Of a stretch of DNA of 64,000 nt, positions 22,080 through 33,637 are shown in pieces. Position 1 is the stretch's first letter. Every line of letters starts with the position of its first letter. The position numbers were made by a program, and so were the translations under genes. This DNA is from Sipunculus nudus (taxonomy: Eukaryota > Annelida > Sipuncula > Golfingiida > Sipunculidae), in NCBI GenBank assembly GCA_026874595.1, contig CM049321.1, positions 20,990,979-21,054,978 on the forward strand, given 5' to 3'. The notes under the pieces are model-generated. The model was not told where the DNA came from. It did not search any database and worked only from the letters and a program-made list of their open reading frames with translations.

Positions 22080-22410
22080 CTACATGTGTCTCCAGTTCAA
22101 CTCGTAAATTTGACTTAAAGATTATGTAGCACCTTTGCAAGTCTGGTAAAAGAAGTTATACAGATCTATATATGATCCATCTTTAAACTTGACCAAGAAC
22201 TTGATGTCATATACATCTCCCCTGAAGAAATGAGTTACCTATATAATTTCTTTTAAGGTATCCTGATCGCAAGATTTTGTTGGTACGCGTCTGCTCTGAA
22301 GAAAAAAGCACCTTTCATTTTTTTTTAGAGTAACGAACGGCATGGGTGATGATAAAAGCCCATCAGTCTATATGGGCTGAGGGCTGAAAAATTTCTTTCT
22401 GATCGATCCT
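22000..22410. repeat. Right half of the dispersed repeat hosting the LTR element
   Basis: After a (TA)n tract (about 22006-22077), ACATGTGTCTCCAGTTCAA and TTTGCAAGTCTGG parallel 55310-55370. GGGTGATGATAAAAGCCC up to GGGCTGAAAAATTTC parallels the end of the 55.9-kb copy. With 14226-14354 it forms one repeat copy split by the retrotransposon. Confidence 0.7.
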
Positions 22411-22597
22411 GGTTAATTAAGGTGCGGTGGAATTATGTTTTAGGTCATAGATTCCACAGTGCTGTTTTATATGGACTTATTGTACACGAACCTGTGCCAA
22501 TCGTCTGTAATGTATATTTCTTCTCTTAGAATGTGTCAAGGATTTAAAATGTCCTGTATATAGTGACTGAGACGTACGCGCGTATTCAGCCCACGTA

Positions 22598-22674
<77 letters not shown>

Positions 22675-22869
22675 CAATTAAAATGGAAGGGTCATATATG
22701 ATACTTTCAATCACCTCAATATATTTTTCTTCAATTGATTCTTTATTATATATGGTAGAGGTAACTGCCTCCATGTTGTGTATGATCTCTTATCGAATTC
22801 TTAATCTAAGTATGTACATCTGCAGAGTTCCATTTCGGTTTGGGACTACGTGACCGAGCGGTAGCACTT
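22411..22869. other. Spacer with (TA)n microsatellite
   Basis: Holds a (TA)n tract (about 22608-22671) and no gene signal. Frames here are ...YIYIY... artefacts of TA repeats. Confidence 0.6.
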
Positions 22870-23160
22870 CATATCTTATTAATTTTATATCCTGGTGTCA
22901 CCCAGGCCCGGTGTCTGCCGCACCTGCGGGTCCTGTGTGTGTAATCAACCCGACGCTGGGTCATAACACGGAGGAACCCCCAAGGCGCACTCGTTTGTGA
23001 GTGATACCCGATTGTGGGGCACAGCCTTCCCATTAAGCCTGCAGAGCGGTCACCCTGGGAGGGGACCGACCGTGAAAATCTCAGCGCCTTGGCTGAGATT
23101 TGAACTAATGATATCCCGGCTTTAAATCCTGTGCTCTTCTCCTGAACCACATAGAAACCG
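22870..23160 (-). mobile_element. tRNA-derived SINE
   Basis: The minus strand begins near 23160 with a tRNA-like head: an A-box-like TGGTTCAGGAGAAGAGC (23149-23133) and a B-box-like GTTCAAATCTC (23105-23095). About 190 bp of unrelated GC-richer body follows. Boxes and spacing fit an RNA polymerase III promoter. Tail and family were not identified. Confidence 0.65.
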
Positions 23161-23182
23161 GTGTGATGGCTCTTTACCATTG

Positions 23183-23191
23183 TGAGATAGG
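23183..23191. repeat. 9-bp target duplication TGAGATAGG, left copy
   Basis: Identical to 27552-27560 on the far side of the foldback element. Confidence 0.8.
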
Positions 23192-23647
23192 GGGTCTTTC
23201 TAAACACCGAAAAGTACCGATATGTACCGAAAAGTACTGAAAAGTACCGAAAAGTTACCGAAAAGTACCGAAAAGTTACCGAAAAGTACCGAAAAATACC
23301 GAAAATTACCGAAAAGTTACTGAAAAGTAACTGAAAAGACTTTAAAAGCATCTTTTAATTAAAAAAAATAAAAACTTTTCGGTACTTTTCAGTAACCCTA
23401 TAAAAGGGTACAAAAAAAAAGCACAATTTGCTAACTTTATTTACAGTCTGAAACAACTTTTTGGTAATTTTTAGTGTTAATATTATAAAAAGACGATTTC
23501 GGTACTTTTCGGTACTTTTTGGTAACTTTTCAGTACTTTTCGGTAACTTTTAGGTACTATCAGAGAGCTTAGATGACGAGAGGGTTCACTCCGCATGCGC
23601 CATATTGAATTTTGAGACACTAGCGCCGCCACGCGGTTGGGGGGGTT
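23192..23647 (+). repeat. Left terminal inverted repeat of the foldback element
   Basis: The outer part is GGGTCTTTCTAAACACCG then about a dozen ACCGAAAAGT/ACCGAAAAGTT units up to GACTTTAAAAGCATC. A core with GCACAATTTGCTAAC and CAGTCTGAAACAAC follows (about 23391-23487), then units in opposite sense (GGTACTTTTCGGT), then GAGAGCTTAGATGACGAGAG and an inner end at CACGCGGTTGG. Each arm is therefore itself a smaller foldback. Confidence 0.85.
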
Positions 23648-23898
23648 AGGACAAGAAACGTCATGACAACATACGCCATGCGGACCTCGCTTCACGTGTT
23701 GTGTGTCAGCTTTACACAGAACACAGCGATTCCATTCGTTTCAGCCTACTGCCACATAAATAGAATGGTTATATTAAAACTTTTAGTTACAAATTATCAA
23801 TACGTTTTCCTGTTTATATGGCATCATGTGGCTTGATCCCGGTTTCACTGAGGTGACGTTGCCATAGATGGTGTATAGATATATAGTAATATACTGCA

Positions 23899-23969
<71 letters not shown>

Positions 23970-24748
23970 TTATATATCTTATTGGCCTGAACAAGTCATA
24001 TGATTTTACCAAGCTTGATTCATGGGAAATTATACTAAATATAATTATTGGTTCCAGAGATTCAAAATGTATTGTGAAGGGGGATTGGTAAAACTATATA
24101 GATTTGGTTGGATAAAAAATGCTTAATCCTTGAATTTCGGAGCCATCATGCGTATATCGTAGCCCTTGGCCTATAGTATACGTATATACCGTACTCAGTC
24201 ATACTAATCAGATTCGTAGACTATGGTTGATACCGGTAATAATAATGATAATAATAATAATAATAATAATATATATTTTATTATGAACAGTAATATCATA
24301 GACTATGGTTAATTGATACCGGTAATAAAAATAATGATAATAATAATAATAATAATATATATTTTTTTATGAACAGTAATAGATAATAATAATCATTATA
24401 GTGTATGAAATGAACTGATTAGGAAATGTTCAAAGCCAATTAAAACAAAAATTATAAAAAAAATAAAATCTACATTATCATATACAATTAATATTATGAT
24501 CCATAAATAGTAACACATATGTAGACATATATATCATAATTCAAAAATTCATATAATTTATAGATTTAAAGTAATAAAATACCGGTACATTGATGTTATG
24601 ATATTCATTCAATATATCATTACTGGTATGTTTATTTATAATATATAAGAAATATAATTATATGATATTCAAGTTTATTAGTATTATATATATATATTAT
24701 ATAACAGAATGTAACATATAAATATATACATATATATATATATATATC

Positions 24749-24800
<52 letters not shown>

Positions 24801-25005
24801 TGTGTGCCACGATGTGTATTATGTAAATGCATTTACGTGGAATAAAATACATGTATTATCTTTTAGATATCCATGTTACATAAACCATAATATATGCATT
24901 TAAAATATATGTAAAATTTATATTTAATTTATTTTAAATATATATTTAAAATATAGGTAAATATCTCTTAGATATCCATGTTACATAAACCATAATATAT
25001 GCATT

Positions 25006-25055
<50 letters not shown>

Positions 25056-26544
25056 TGTATAATATGCAATATACTTCAAATACAAAATATATATTCATTT
25101 ATATTTTTCATATTATAAATGCATAGGCCTGTATATTCATGCACATACACAGATTTGTTTATGTATTATATTTATTTATACATGTATAATTATATATATA
25201 TATATTTATTTATTAATGGTATATGTAAAAGAAGACTGAAGCAAGTGAAATATGAGAGAGAGGGAGAGAGAGGTTTGTATGACCCCATGCACTGTGGACC
25301 CCTTAAAGTATCCACTCCCACACCTGTTTTAGAGCTTCCCATGTTCTTCACTTCTGGTTCAGTTACATTAAATTTTATATATTTCACATTTTGAATCAAA
25401 TGGACTGTTTTGAAAAATTAATATAATGGCCTAACCTCTGAGGTGACACATGCATAATCATCTGCCAACAATATTAATAATTCAAAGACTCAAAGTGTAT
25501 ATACTGGTATTTTATTTATTGCAGTTTAACATTTATTAAAAAAATAGCTACTATTCTGAAAAGACATACTGGTATACATCAATTCAACATTCAGCAATCA
25601 GTAAATAACAACTAGTTATGTAAAATACAAGTGTAGTCAAGCTGACAATATGATAATAACCACTGTGGGTAAAAGTGACAAGTAAAGAATGTGCTCAAAT
25701 GATATAAATGTATACATGTACAAATTTCTGTAGAGATGCCTTGAGCAGAGTGACCTTTACAACTCCAAGAAAATGGAACATCAAATATTGTATATTTGAA
25801 TTAATATTTTATAATAAGATTTTTCATTATTACTGTTTTAATGTTATTCTTTTATGTTATTAAAACTTAGATTTGGTAACCAAATAATGAACAAAAAAAA
25901 TCTTAAATTTACCAAAATAAATTGACACAACAGCATTGTTCCCAGGAATATGTATAAATGTTCTCAGCTTTACTCTGTTTATTGCAGATATTATACAATT
26001 TTTTTGCCCATGCAGGTTTGTCCCCACTGTGGCCCTTCCACTGTTCCAGGCTGAACAAAATAAGCCGCACCCACCCCGCTATGTTGTATAATATGTTTGA
26101 CCCTGTCACAAGTACATGTATTGTATTACAGTCTGTTTAAAAGATTTTTATACATAAATATCACTGTATTTGAAAGATTTATTTTTCAGTTTACAAATTT
26201 ATATTCATGTTTTACTGATCTGCCAGACCAGATTGTCGACACACAGCCTACCCCCCCCCCCCCCCCCCCCTTTGACTTTATTCCACACACAATCCAAAGC
26301 TGGGGCCAACAGATGGAGCCCTAATGTCTAGATCTTCTGTGTCATCAAGGCATACAGTCAGATTGGGAACTCAGCAGCAGGTCCCCTCAGATCCATGTAG
26401 ATTCACTAGGTATAAGTTTTTTATGGGAATGGATGCACCTATGTCATAAAAAAATTAAAATCTAGGTAATATATATGATAAATAATAAATTTTTCAATTA
26501 GCAATCAATAGGAATATTTTCGAAACATGCTTGACTGGGTAGTG

Positions 26545-26615
<71 letters not shown>

Positions 26616-27112
26616 GAAATAAAACTTCATGACATACATGTCTCCTTTTAATAATATAAATTTAAATTATATAGGTTCTCACATGTTCACATCTGTAGGT
26701 AAAAAAATCATCCTGTCACAATTAATCCGTTCTGAACATGAAACACAAAGAAAATATCAATTAATATTATGTATATTTAAATATATAAATAATATTTATA
26801 TATTATATATTTGAAAATTATAAAATTTAAAATATCTGGAACTGAGAAAGACAGGATTGCAACTGAAGTACTATTCTGTATTCAAGTAGTGAGGATAGTA
26901 TATACATCTGTACTCCCACGGGACTCTGGCTTATTTGGTACTCCATACAATTAATGATACATGAACACTTGATTCTGCCATTACTTTTGCGTCATTTATA
27001 GGTAAATTACTGAAAATTTAGAGCTATATCAATTTGTAAACACTATCTTACCTGACCCACTGCGGTTTGGTGCAGCAGCAGCCATGGTGATTACATACAC
27101 AGAATCAGCTGC
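23648..27112. other. Interior of the foldback element
   Basis: Very AT-rich, non-coding. (TA)n tracts lie at about 23903-23956, 24755-24797, 25013-25052 and 26550-26612. An 80-bp tandem duplication centred on CCGGTAATAATAATGAT lies at about 24218-24385. A 40-bp duplication containing TAGATATCCATGTTACATAA lies at about 24861 and 24967. There is a 20-base C run at 26251-26270. The longest frames (for example 25119-25394) show no domain. Confidence 0.6.
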
Positions 27113-27551
27113 AACCCCTCCAACCGCGTGGTGGCGCTAGCATCCGTGACGTCAAAATGGCGACCAATGAGAAAACGCGAAGTGAACCCTCTCGTCATCT
27201 AAGCTCTCTGGTACTATTCAGTAACTTTTCAGTATTTTTTGGTAACTTTTCGGTAACTTTTGGTATTTTTAGTACTTATTTGATAACATTTTGTCACTTT
27301 ATGGTGCTTTTCAGTCACTTTTCATTATCCTATAAAAAGGTAAAAAAAGCACAATTTGCTATCTTTATTGACAGTCTGAAACAATTTTTGGTAATTTTTA
27401 GTGTTAATATTAATTCAAAGATGCTTTTAAAGTCTTTTCAGTTACTTTTCAGTAACTTTTCGGTAACTTTTCGGTACTTTTCAGTAACTTTTCGGTACTT
27501 TTCGGTAATTTTTCGGTACTTTTCGGTACTTTTCGGTGTTTAGAAAGACCC
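27113..27551 (-). repeat. Right terminal inverted repeat of the foldback element
   Basis: Reverse complement of the left arm at both its inner part (CCAACCGCG, CTCTCGTCATCTAAGCTCTC) and its outer part (GATGCTTTTAAAGTC to the AAGACCC terminus). The ~90-bp core (about 27325-27412, GCACAATTTGCTATC...) keeps the same orientation as in the left arm, so the core is flipped relative to its arm. Confidence 0.85.
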
Positions 27552-27560
27552 TGAGATAGG
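27552..27560. repeat. 9-bp target duplication TGAGATAGG, right copy
   Basis: Directly abuts the AAGACCC end of the foldback element and matches 23183-23191. Confidence 0.8.
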
Positions 27561-28734
27561 ACCATTTGTTTGTCTTGGATGATAAACTATTCAATTGTAG
27601 TACGGACGGTCTATGTTCTGTTGAACCGTGGCACAAAGTACTCTGGGCTGCCAGTCATATATTTCCTGCTCTTAAGAAGCTACACTGGCCAGATTTTGAT
27701 CATGGTCTTGGCACAAACGGCATTGGAAAAATAAAAGAGTAATAAGATTGGTCGATGTATAATTTCTAATCACCATGATTATACCAAAACAGAAGGGTAG
27801 TAAGCAATTGCAATTTCTTTCCTTTGAAAATAAATTTTATCAATTACTTTGATTACTTTCGAATACGATTATCCCGAACCTGCATTATTTGTTGTCTCTG
27901 ACTTCTCTCTAGTCTAATAATTGTCATTCAAATTTTTATAACTCAGCCTTAGAGGCAAATGACGCATTTGACTTATCATTTGTCTCAATTTTGAGCTATA
28001 TGCGGGATAAGACTTTTGTTTTCATTCATGGTGGCTCGAATTTGTATATTAAGAATTGAAAAAGAGACATCGAACGTTTCTTTTGCGTAGTATTATATTA
28101 ATCTTCGTCTTTGAAAGATAAAATTATATCAATATACTTCAGGCAATCCAACAAAACGTTGGCATAATAGACAATTCATTTTGCTATTATGGGCTTTATT
28201 TAGGCTGCAAATGGATTAATGATCCTCCAACAGCTAAAATAGCGAGCATTCCTGAAATATTCTGGTGACAGTTCCGATCTTTCTGGGGGCCCAATTCCCG
28301 CCACACGACAGGTGGTCATGTACAACGGGTGTCAGTGGTTACATTAGATCTAACAAGTGTGTACTTATTAACTTATCAAGTGGACGGACCTATTCAATCC
28401 GGAGCTAGCATGTGCGCGTATGCAAATTAATGGTATTTGACCTCGCGTACAGATCGTCTGCTCTCTGGTGGTTTGATTGGCAGAAATGTACTTCTTGATG
28501 GCATCCAGGCTTCGGGGCTGTCAGCATGATTATGCGTGGATCCTTTCTGGCTACAATACGCATTTTTGTCAACAGTGCGTTAATCCGGCTTTGAATAAAA
28601 GCATTCTCCTTTACAAATATAATTGATAACATTAATCTAACCATGGTCTAACACTTACATACCTGGCTTTGGAAGTCATTGGGGTCTCTACCATGGGTCA
28701 TCTTATTCGACGAGTTATACATTCAATTCCACCA
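27561..28734. other. Intergenic sequence
   Basis: A roughly 60-codon plus-strand frame without a start follows the foldback element (to about 27742). It has no recognised family and no splice context. The rest shows no gene signal. Confidence 0.4.
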
Positions 28735-29250
28735 ACCTGTGTCCACCTGTATTTTTTAGATAACTTTCATAAAAGTTTATATTTTTCAATAATTTCTAAG
28801 AACATCTGCACATGAAAGTGTGAGTCTTATATGGCAATTAAAAATTTTACAATAATTCTCCAGTCTGTGTATTTCTTAGAAATCTGCACATGGGAGTGTG
28901 AGCCTTATATGGCAATTAAGAATATTAAAATAAATCCCCAGTTTGTGTTTCACAACTTGTTATGCTATTTACAATGATCTGACAGACCAAATGTCTCGCT
29001 GCATGAGTAGCCATCTTTGTTTTAGCTGGTTATATTCTAGAGTGTTTACTGGCATCAGCCAATCAGCAGCTGTCAATTGAGGCTGCGTTTACTTGTGCCC
29101 AGTGACCCTTGACTGTCACAAGTGGGGCTGACATGTTGTAAATTTATGATTTCTCATATTTTTAAATAATTCTGTTTCCTAAATAAGGTAAAAGTTAGGT
29201 AATTATTTACCATATTGAAAATCAGGCTCTTATAGAGTGTACCCTATATT
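28735..29250. repeat. Dispersed repeat, copy A
   Basis: Shares order and sequence with 32255-32690 (TATATGGCAATTAAGAAT, CCAGTTTGTGTTTCA, CCATCTTTGTTT, CCAATCAGCA, CTGTCAA). It contains an internal ~100-bp tandem duplication (GTGTGAGTCTTATATGGCAA and GTGTGAGCCTTATATGGCAA). Unclassified. Confidence 0.7.
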
Positions 29251-30180
29251 AGATATACTAATATATATTCTCCTAGAAATGTAACTTATACAAAACTTCA
29301 TACCAAAAAAAAAATAACCAGGTGGAGAGGAGGGGGTGAAACGGACTATAGTATATATGTAAATATACAGCACTATGTACAGTACTTAGTCATGGGAGCA
29401 GTGTTAGAACTGTTATATATTAATGTTCACACTTTCTATCAGGGATGAAAATTGCAGTTTTCATGCACTCTCTGTATATATTAAGTCTCAATATTATTTC
29501 ACAAAACAAAGTTCATTCTCGTAAGGAACTACAAATAATATGCATGTGGAAAATGCGAGTGAAAACAGATGTTATGAGACATGCACAATTCTTGGTTAAA
29601 TTGAAATAGTGCTGTAAACCAAAAATGAATCCTGCCAATGACAAACTTCATAAAATACTTGTGAAATGTCCTTTATTTCACTACTTGAGACAAATAGTTA
29701 TTTTTAAGACATCTATTTAATGTTAAAGGCAGTTTTGTCCCATGCAAAGTGCAAAATTATCGATTTAACTTGAACTAATATTCGGTTTTCGCAAGATCTC
29801 CAATATGGATGATTTTCAATAGCTGAAATTTGGACTCAGTATTAGTCCTATAGGAGATTTGCACCTGATATTTATTTTTGACCTGGACCTTATTCCGGAG
29901 ATCGCAAAACTCCATTGCAGATTCCCCATTATCGCTCAGTTGCAGGCCGGGAAGTGTGTGTGGGTGGTTGGGGGGGGGGGGGGGGGGGGGGGGAGCTTTG
30001 ATTGATCGCTTAGCGATTGCATGCATCTTGTTCTTTATTATATTAACTAATAAATGCATATATGTAATTTTATGAGACAATTCATCGATATACATGTTCA
30101 TTGCATCGCAAGAACACTGCTAGGACTTAAATTATGCTTACACTTCACAGAATCTGAAGCCAAGATCAAATAATTGTTAG
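29251..30180. other. Intergenic sequence with a 24-base G run
   Basis: The G run at 29970-29993 is one of the longest homopolymers in the window. The 108-codon minus frame over it (29775-30101) encodes a proline run from the same homopolymer and is not supported as a gene. Confidence 0.5.
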
Positions 30181-31140
30181 ACATTTTTCAAAGGGGACGC
30201 AATTACCTATCTGACCTGTATCAACTAAAGGTAATTCCTTGGAGCTTTTATAAAAATAGGCCAGAAAACATGGATATCACCGCACACAGACTGCTTGTTT
30301 TGTTTATATCAACGTGTTTATAATATGTGGGGGCCCGCCAAAATAATCAAAACAATTTCAACAAGGGCATCTGCCAGCAAGTCAGACAATCCACAGCTTT
30401 GCAAATGGCGTTTTGCAACAAGTGACCTTTCTACCTCCGCATATATGCAACCTACCACCTTAGGATACATGTTTTCCCGTTTGTCAACATTGCTGTGTTT
30501 ACAAACATGTTGTTTATAAACAAGTTCATACATCCTTCACGAAGGCGTTATTAGAAATTTTTTTCACAACCAAAATTAATAAATACACAGAGGAAGACAG
30601 AAATCATATAAATTCTTTTCAAAAATGTAGATTAATGGTCCCCTTTAAATCTTGCAGAATTTTTGTGACTTCTGACTTATTTTTGGTACTTATTCATGAA
30701 TATCAGGTAAAAACCTGCTACAAAATATTCTTACATCACGCCCCATTGACAAATGTTTATCTACAAGCTGTCAGTTAACGTGGTGCTAGTGCCCATGTTT
30801 ACAAGCAGAGGAAAAAACTTGTGGCCAGAGGTGGATGATTGGGCATATGGGGAAGTTAAACGGTCTCAAGTCGTTGTCGGCGAGTGCATGTGGAGTAAAG
30901 CAAACTTTTGTCATTTGCAAAAATCTGACCTGCCAACAGATGTCCTTGTCGAATGTTTGGATTACGATCCTCGGCCACCCCCATCCCCCCCCCCCCTCCC
31001 ATGTTATAAAAGCACAGATATAAATAAATCGGACAGGGTGTGCGTCGCGGGATCAGTGCATTTTGGCTTTTTTTTATATAAAATTGTTCTGGAAGATTTA
31101 TTTTTAGCAAACAAAAGATATGGGTTCCTTTAAGAAAGAT
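30181..31140. repeat. Old inverted pair of dispersed repeats
   Basis: The reverse complement of about 30310-30530 resembles about 30790-30985. Alignable words include GTTTACAA, the GGTGGATG/GGTGGTAGG region, CATTTGCAAA, and CTGCCAACAGATGTCCTTGT against CTGGCAGATGCCCTTGT. The translated frames on opposite strands resemble each other too. Identity is low, so the pair is old. The spacer is about 200 bp. Confidence 0.55.
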
Positions 31141-32254
31141 TTCCAGCAATGTTTGCTACCTTTATAAAATCAAGCCAAAGAAAAACCGCGCCTTTCATTA
31201 ACTTGAAGGTTACGTGTCTCCCGTTTCGCCATACATGATCTCCACGTATAAGGATTCCTGCGAATAGCCACAAAGGGTGACTAAAATGTCAAATGTATCA
31301 GAATGAACATTTTTGTCACCATCCCATGTATGCACTTGGGTGGGATTCTAAGCTCAGTATGATCTGTGTCTATAAAAGGGAGAAAACCAATCCTAATCTC
31401 GGTAACTAAGTTTTCCTAGACAAAAATTCTGTTATGTTAAGCTAATTGCATATATATATACCCAGTTTAAATGTCTACAACCCTCATAAAACGGGAACAG
31501 TACGCAAATGTTTGTCGCCGCTAAGATACATTCTAATTACTTCTGTCATGGAGGTTATAAACAGTACGACCCGTGTCATCTTAAACCAAAATATACGATT
31601 ACTAAAGTAAAATGCACATACAGGTGCCAATATGTTGCAGTTGTATTGAAAATAAGATACTTTGCCATGGTGAAGACGTTTTAATGTCACCCCATCCGTA
31701 AAATTGATACTTAAACTACCTTTTAAAAAAAAATAATACCGTATCGTGGTCAAACACCACTGATCTCTATATATGGGAAGGCGACGAAACAGTCGTCCGT
31801 TCAAGATGCAAGACGTTTCATCGTTGCCGGCGGCAATCCTGTGAAGGGCAATAAGACCACAAGATGGAAACAAAGGTTCGCTTTAACCCACCAGGCATAG
31901 ACAAAATCATTTTGGAAGATTAATACATTCATTACCTCAACAAATAGGTTTCGGGAATCGCAATCTGACATTTAGCTAATCAAATATGGAAAGTGGCCCT
32001 AAAAAAATGGAAATAGAACCAATCCATAATGCAGCAGTCGGCCTTCTGCAAAATAGTTCATGATATGCCCTACAGATGGCGCCGCTGTGCACCAGACTGC
32101 ATGTGTCAAGAAATCACTTGGGTATATTCGACTTATTCCCGTTAGCAATCAAGAAACGGTCATAGTGTAAGGAGATGATAAGATTGAATCGTCACTTTGC
32201 TAAATGTGTAAATCATGATACAATCCGGATTCACTATGTTTAATATATTTGTAG
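31141..32254. other. Intergenic sequence
   Basis: A 129-codon minus frame (31484-31873) has no signature. ACAGATGGCGCCGC near 32073 resembles an insect-type CTCF core; evidence is the motif only. Confidence 0.4.
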
Positions 32255-32690
32255 CAGGCCTGTACCACCTGGTTTCAGAGATAATTTTCTTTAAATGTTT
32301 ATATTGTTCAATAAATCCCCAGAAAGCTGCAAGTAGAAGTGACGTCCTTACATGGCTATTAAGAATTTTAAAATAGATCTCCAGTTTATGTTTCATCTTT
32401 TAGACCTTCCTATGATCTAACTGACCAGATAATTAAATGCAAATGTGGCCCATCTTTGTTTAACAGGGTCGCGTTTTTTTTCCCAAAATGCTTACATCGT
32501 CCAATCAGCATCTGTCAACTGGTTGATTTTGCATTTGACCAATGACCGTGTCCGCTGTAAGTGGTCTAAATTACTGTAATTAAAATGTAAGATTGATTTT
32601 TCACATTTTGTTTCTAGAACAATGTGTAAGGTAGGTGTTAACTGATTGAAATTAGTAATTATATTGAAATGTGTGAGAAGTCCATTCTTG
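32255..32690. repeat. Dispersed repeat, copy B
   Basis: Relative of 28735-29250 in the same orientation, without the internal duplication. Confidence 0.7.
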
Positions 32691-33631
32691 TTTTCAACTG
32701 AGAATGAACCGAAAAGTAATTGTTCTGCGTGATTTTTTTTTTTTTTTTTTATATTTGAAGACTAATAAATGATTCATACCATTAATGGCAAGTTTAACAT
32801 GACTTTATTGTGTAGAGGTTCAGGAAGAAATTGGATGTAAGCGGGTGAAAAGGGGGGGGGGGGGGGGTGGGTGACGCACGACTCCACTGCACTGGGATGG
32901 GGCGATGGAAAATCATACCAGGAGTGGAAGTTTCAAAAGTCACAGGCCCAATGCCGGGTCCGCACTTGGTGCATGATGAAGGCGGTATCCGCACTTGGTG
33001 CGTATTGGGGTCCGTGTCCGCACTTTGTGCGCACATATAACCCTGACTCTCCTATACCAGTTAACTTTTAATTTGAAAGTTATCAGTTTTTCGTCCGCCC
33101 TGTAAATAGCTTTTCAAAAGCTCGTTTCGTTCAGTTTGCGGTCTGCACACCGTTCGTAATCGAATTAACTGTGCTGCAAAAAGTAATTTGAAGGGGGAAA
33201 CGTATAATATGCTATCAACTTAACTCGCGTTAATCCAACTTTCCAGGCGGACAACAGTAGGCCGAACTGTATAGTGGCTTAGTGCGGACAGAAAAACCGG
33301 ATACACTATATAGGCCTACAGATATTTCATACTGTGTATACAGCCAAATTTCCAATTATAGCTACCCGAGCAGTGGATCATGTTTACCAGTTAACAATAT
33401 TTTTGTTTTTTTTCCTTTTATTTAGTACGGACTACGCAAGAACTGGGCCGATTTTTGTGAAGGGCATAGGCAAGGGTACAACATATTAAGTTCGAGTGCG
33501 GATCCAGTTTTGCCTTGGTGAGGGTATGCGCTCTAGTTCACAGGAGTTTGCTGGTCAGCATTTACATATTTTTTATAGTCAATAAACGCACATAATAAAG
33601 CAAGTGAAAATAGTGTAGAAAACAATACGAC
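32691..33631. other. Intergenic sequence with short tandem GTCCGCACTTGGTGC
   Basis: A G run at 32852-32867. Three nearby copies of TCCGCACTTGGTGC (about 32960-33030), with further AGTGCGGA words to 33505. No gene was recognised. Confidence 0.5.
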
Positions 33632-33637
33632 TTTATT
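33632..33637 (-). terminator. Candidate AATAAA polyadenylation signal
   Basis: Minus-strand AATAAA. If used by WAC it would give a 5.3-kb 3' untranslated region. Other minus-strand AATAAA signals lie closer, at about 38198-38203 and 38319-38324, so the true WAC 3' end is undecided. Confidence 0.25.

Larger units (their letters stand above)
23192..27551. mobile_element. Foldback-type DNA element, 4.36 kb, non-autonomous
   Basis: Begins GGGTCTTTCTAAACACCG and ends with its exact reverse complement. It is flanked by a perfect 9-bp direct repeat TGAGATAGG. The terminal inverted repeats are about 456 and 439 bp, made largely of ACCGAAAAGT-type subrepeats. About 3.46 kb of AT-rich, gene-free interior lies between them. 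Long TIRs of short subrepeats and a 9-bp duplication are the traits of Foldback elements (also of some MULEs). No transposase frame is visible, so movement would need a partner. The superfamily is an inference from structure. Confidence 0.8.

Noticed and set aside
22869-23351. 160-codon minus frame with repeating FRYFSVTFRYFSV
   Set aside because: It is a translation of the ACCGAAAAGT subrepeats joined to a SINE.
27157-27543. 128-codon plus frame rich in FSVTFRYF
   Set aside because: Same subrepeat artefact in the right foldback arm.
27561-27742. About 60 open codons (…VEPWHKVLWAASHIFPALKK…) after the foldback element
   Set aside because: Looks protein-like, but there is no start, no clear splice sites, and an in-frame stop at the join with the left flank. 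No family recognised.
31484-31873. 129-codon minus frame
   Set aside because: No signature or exon context; likely chance.
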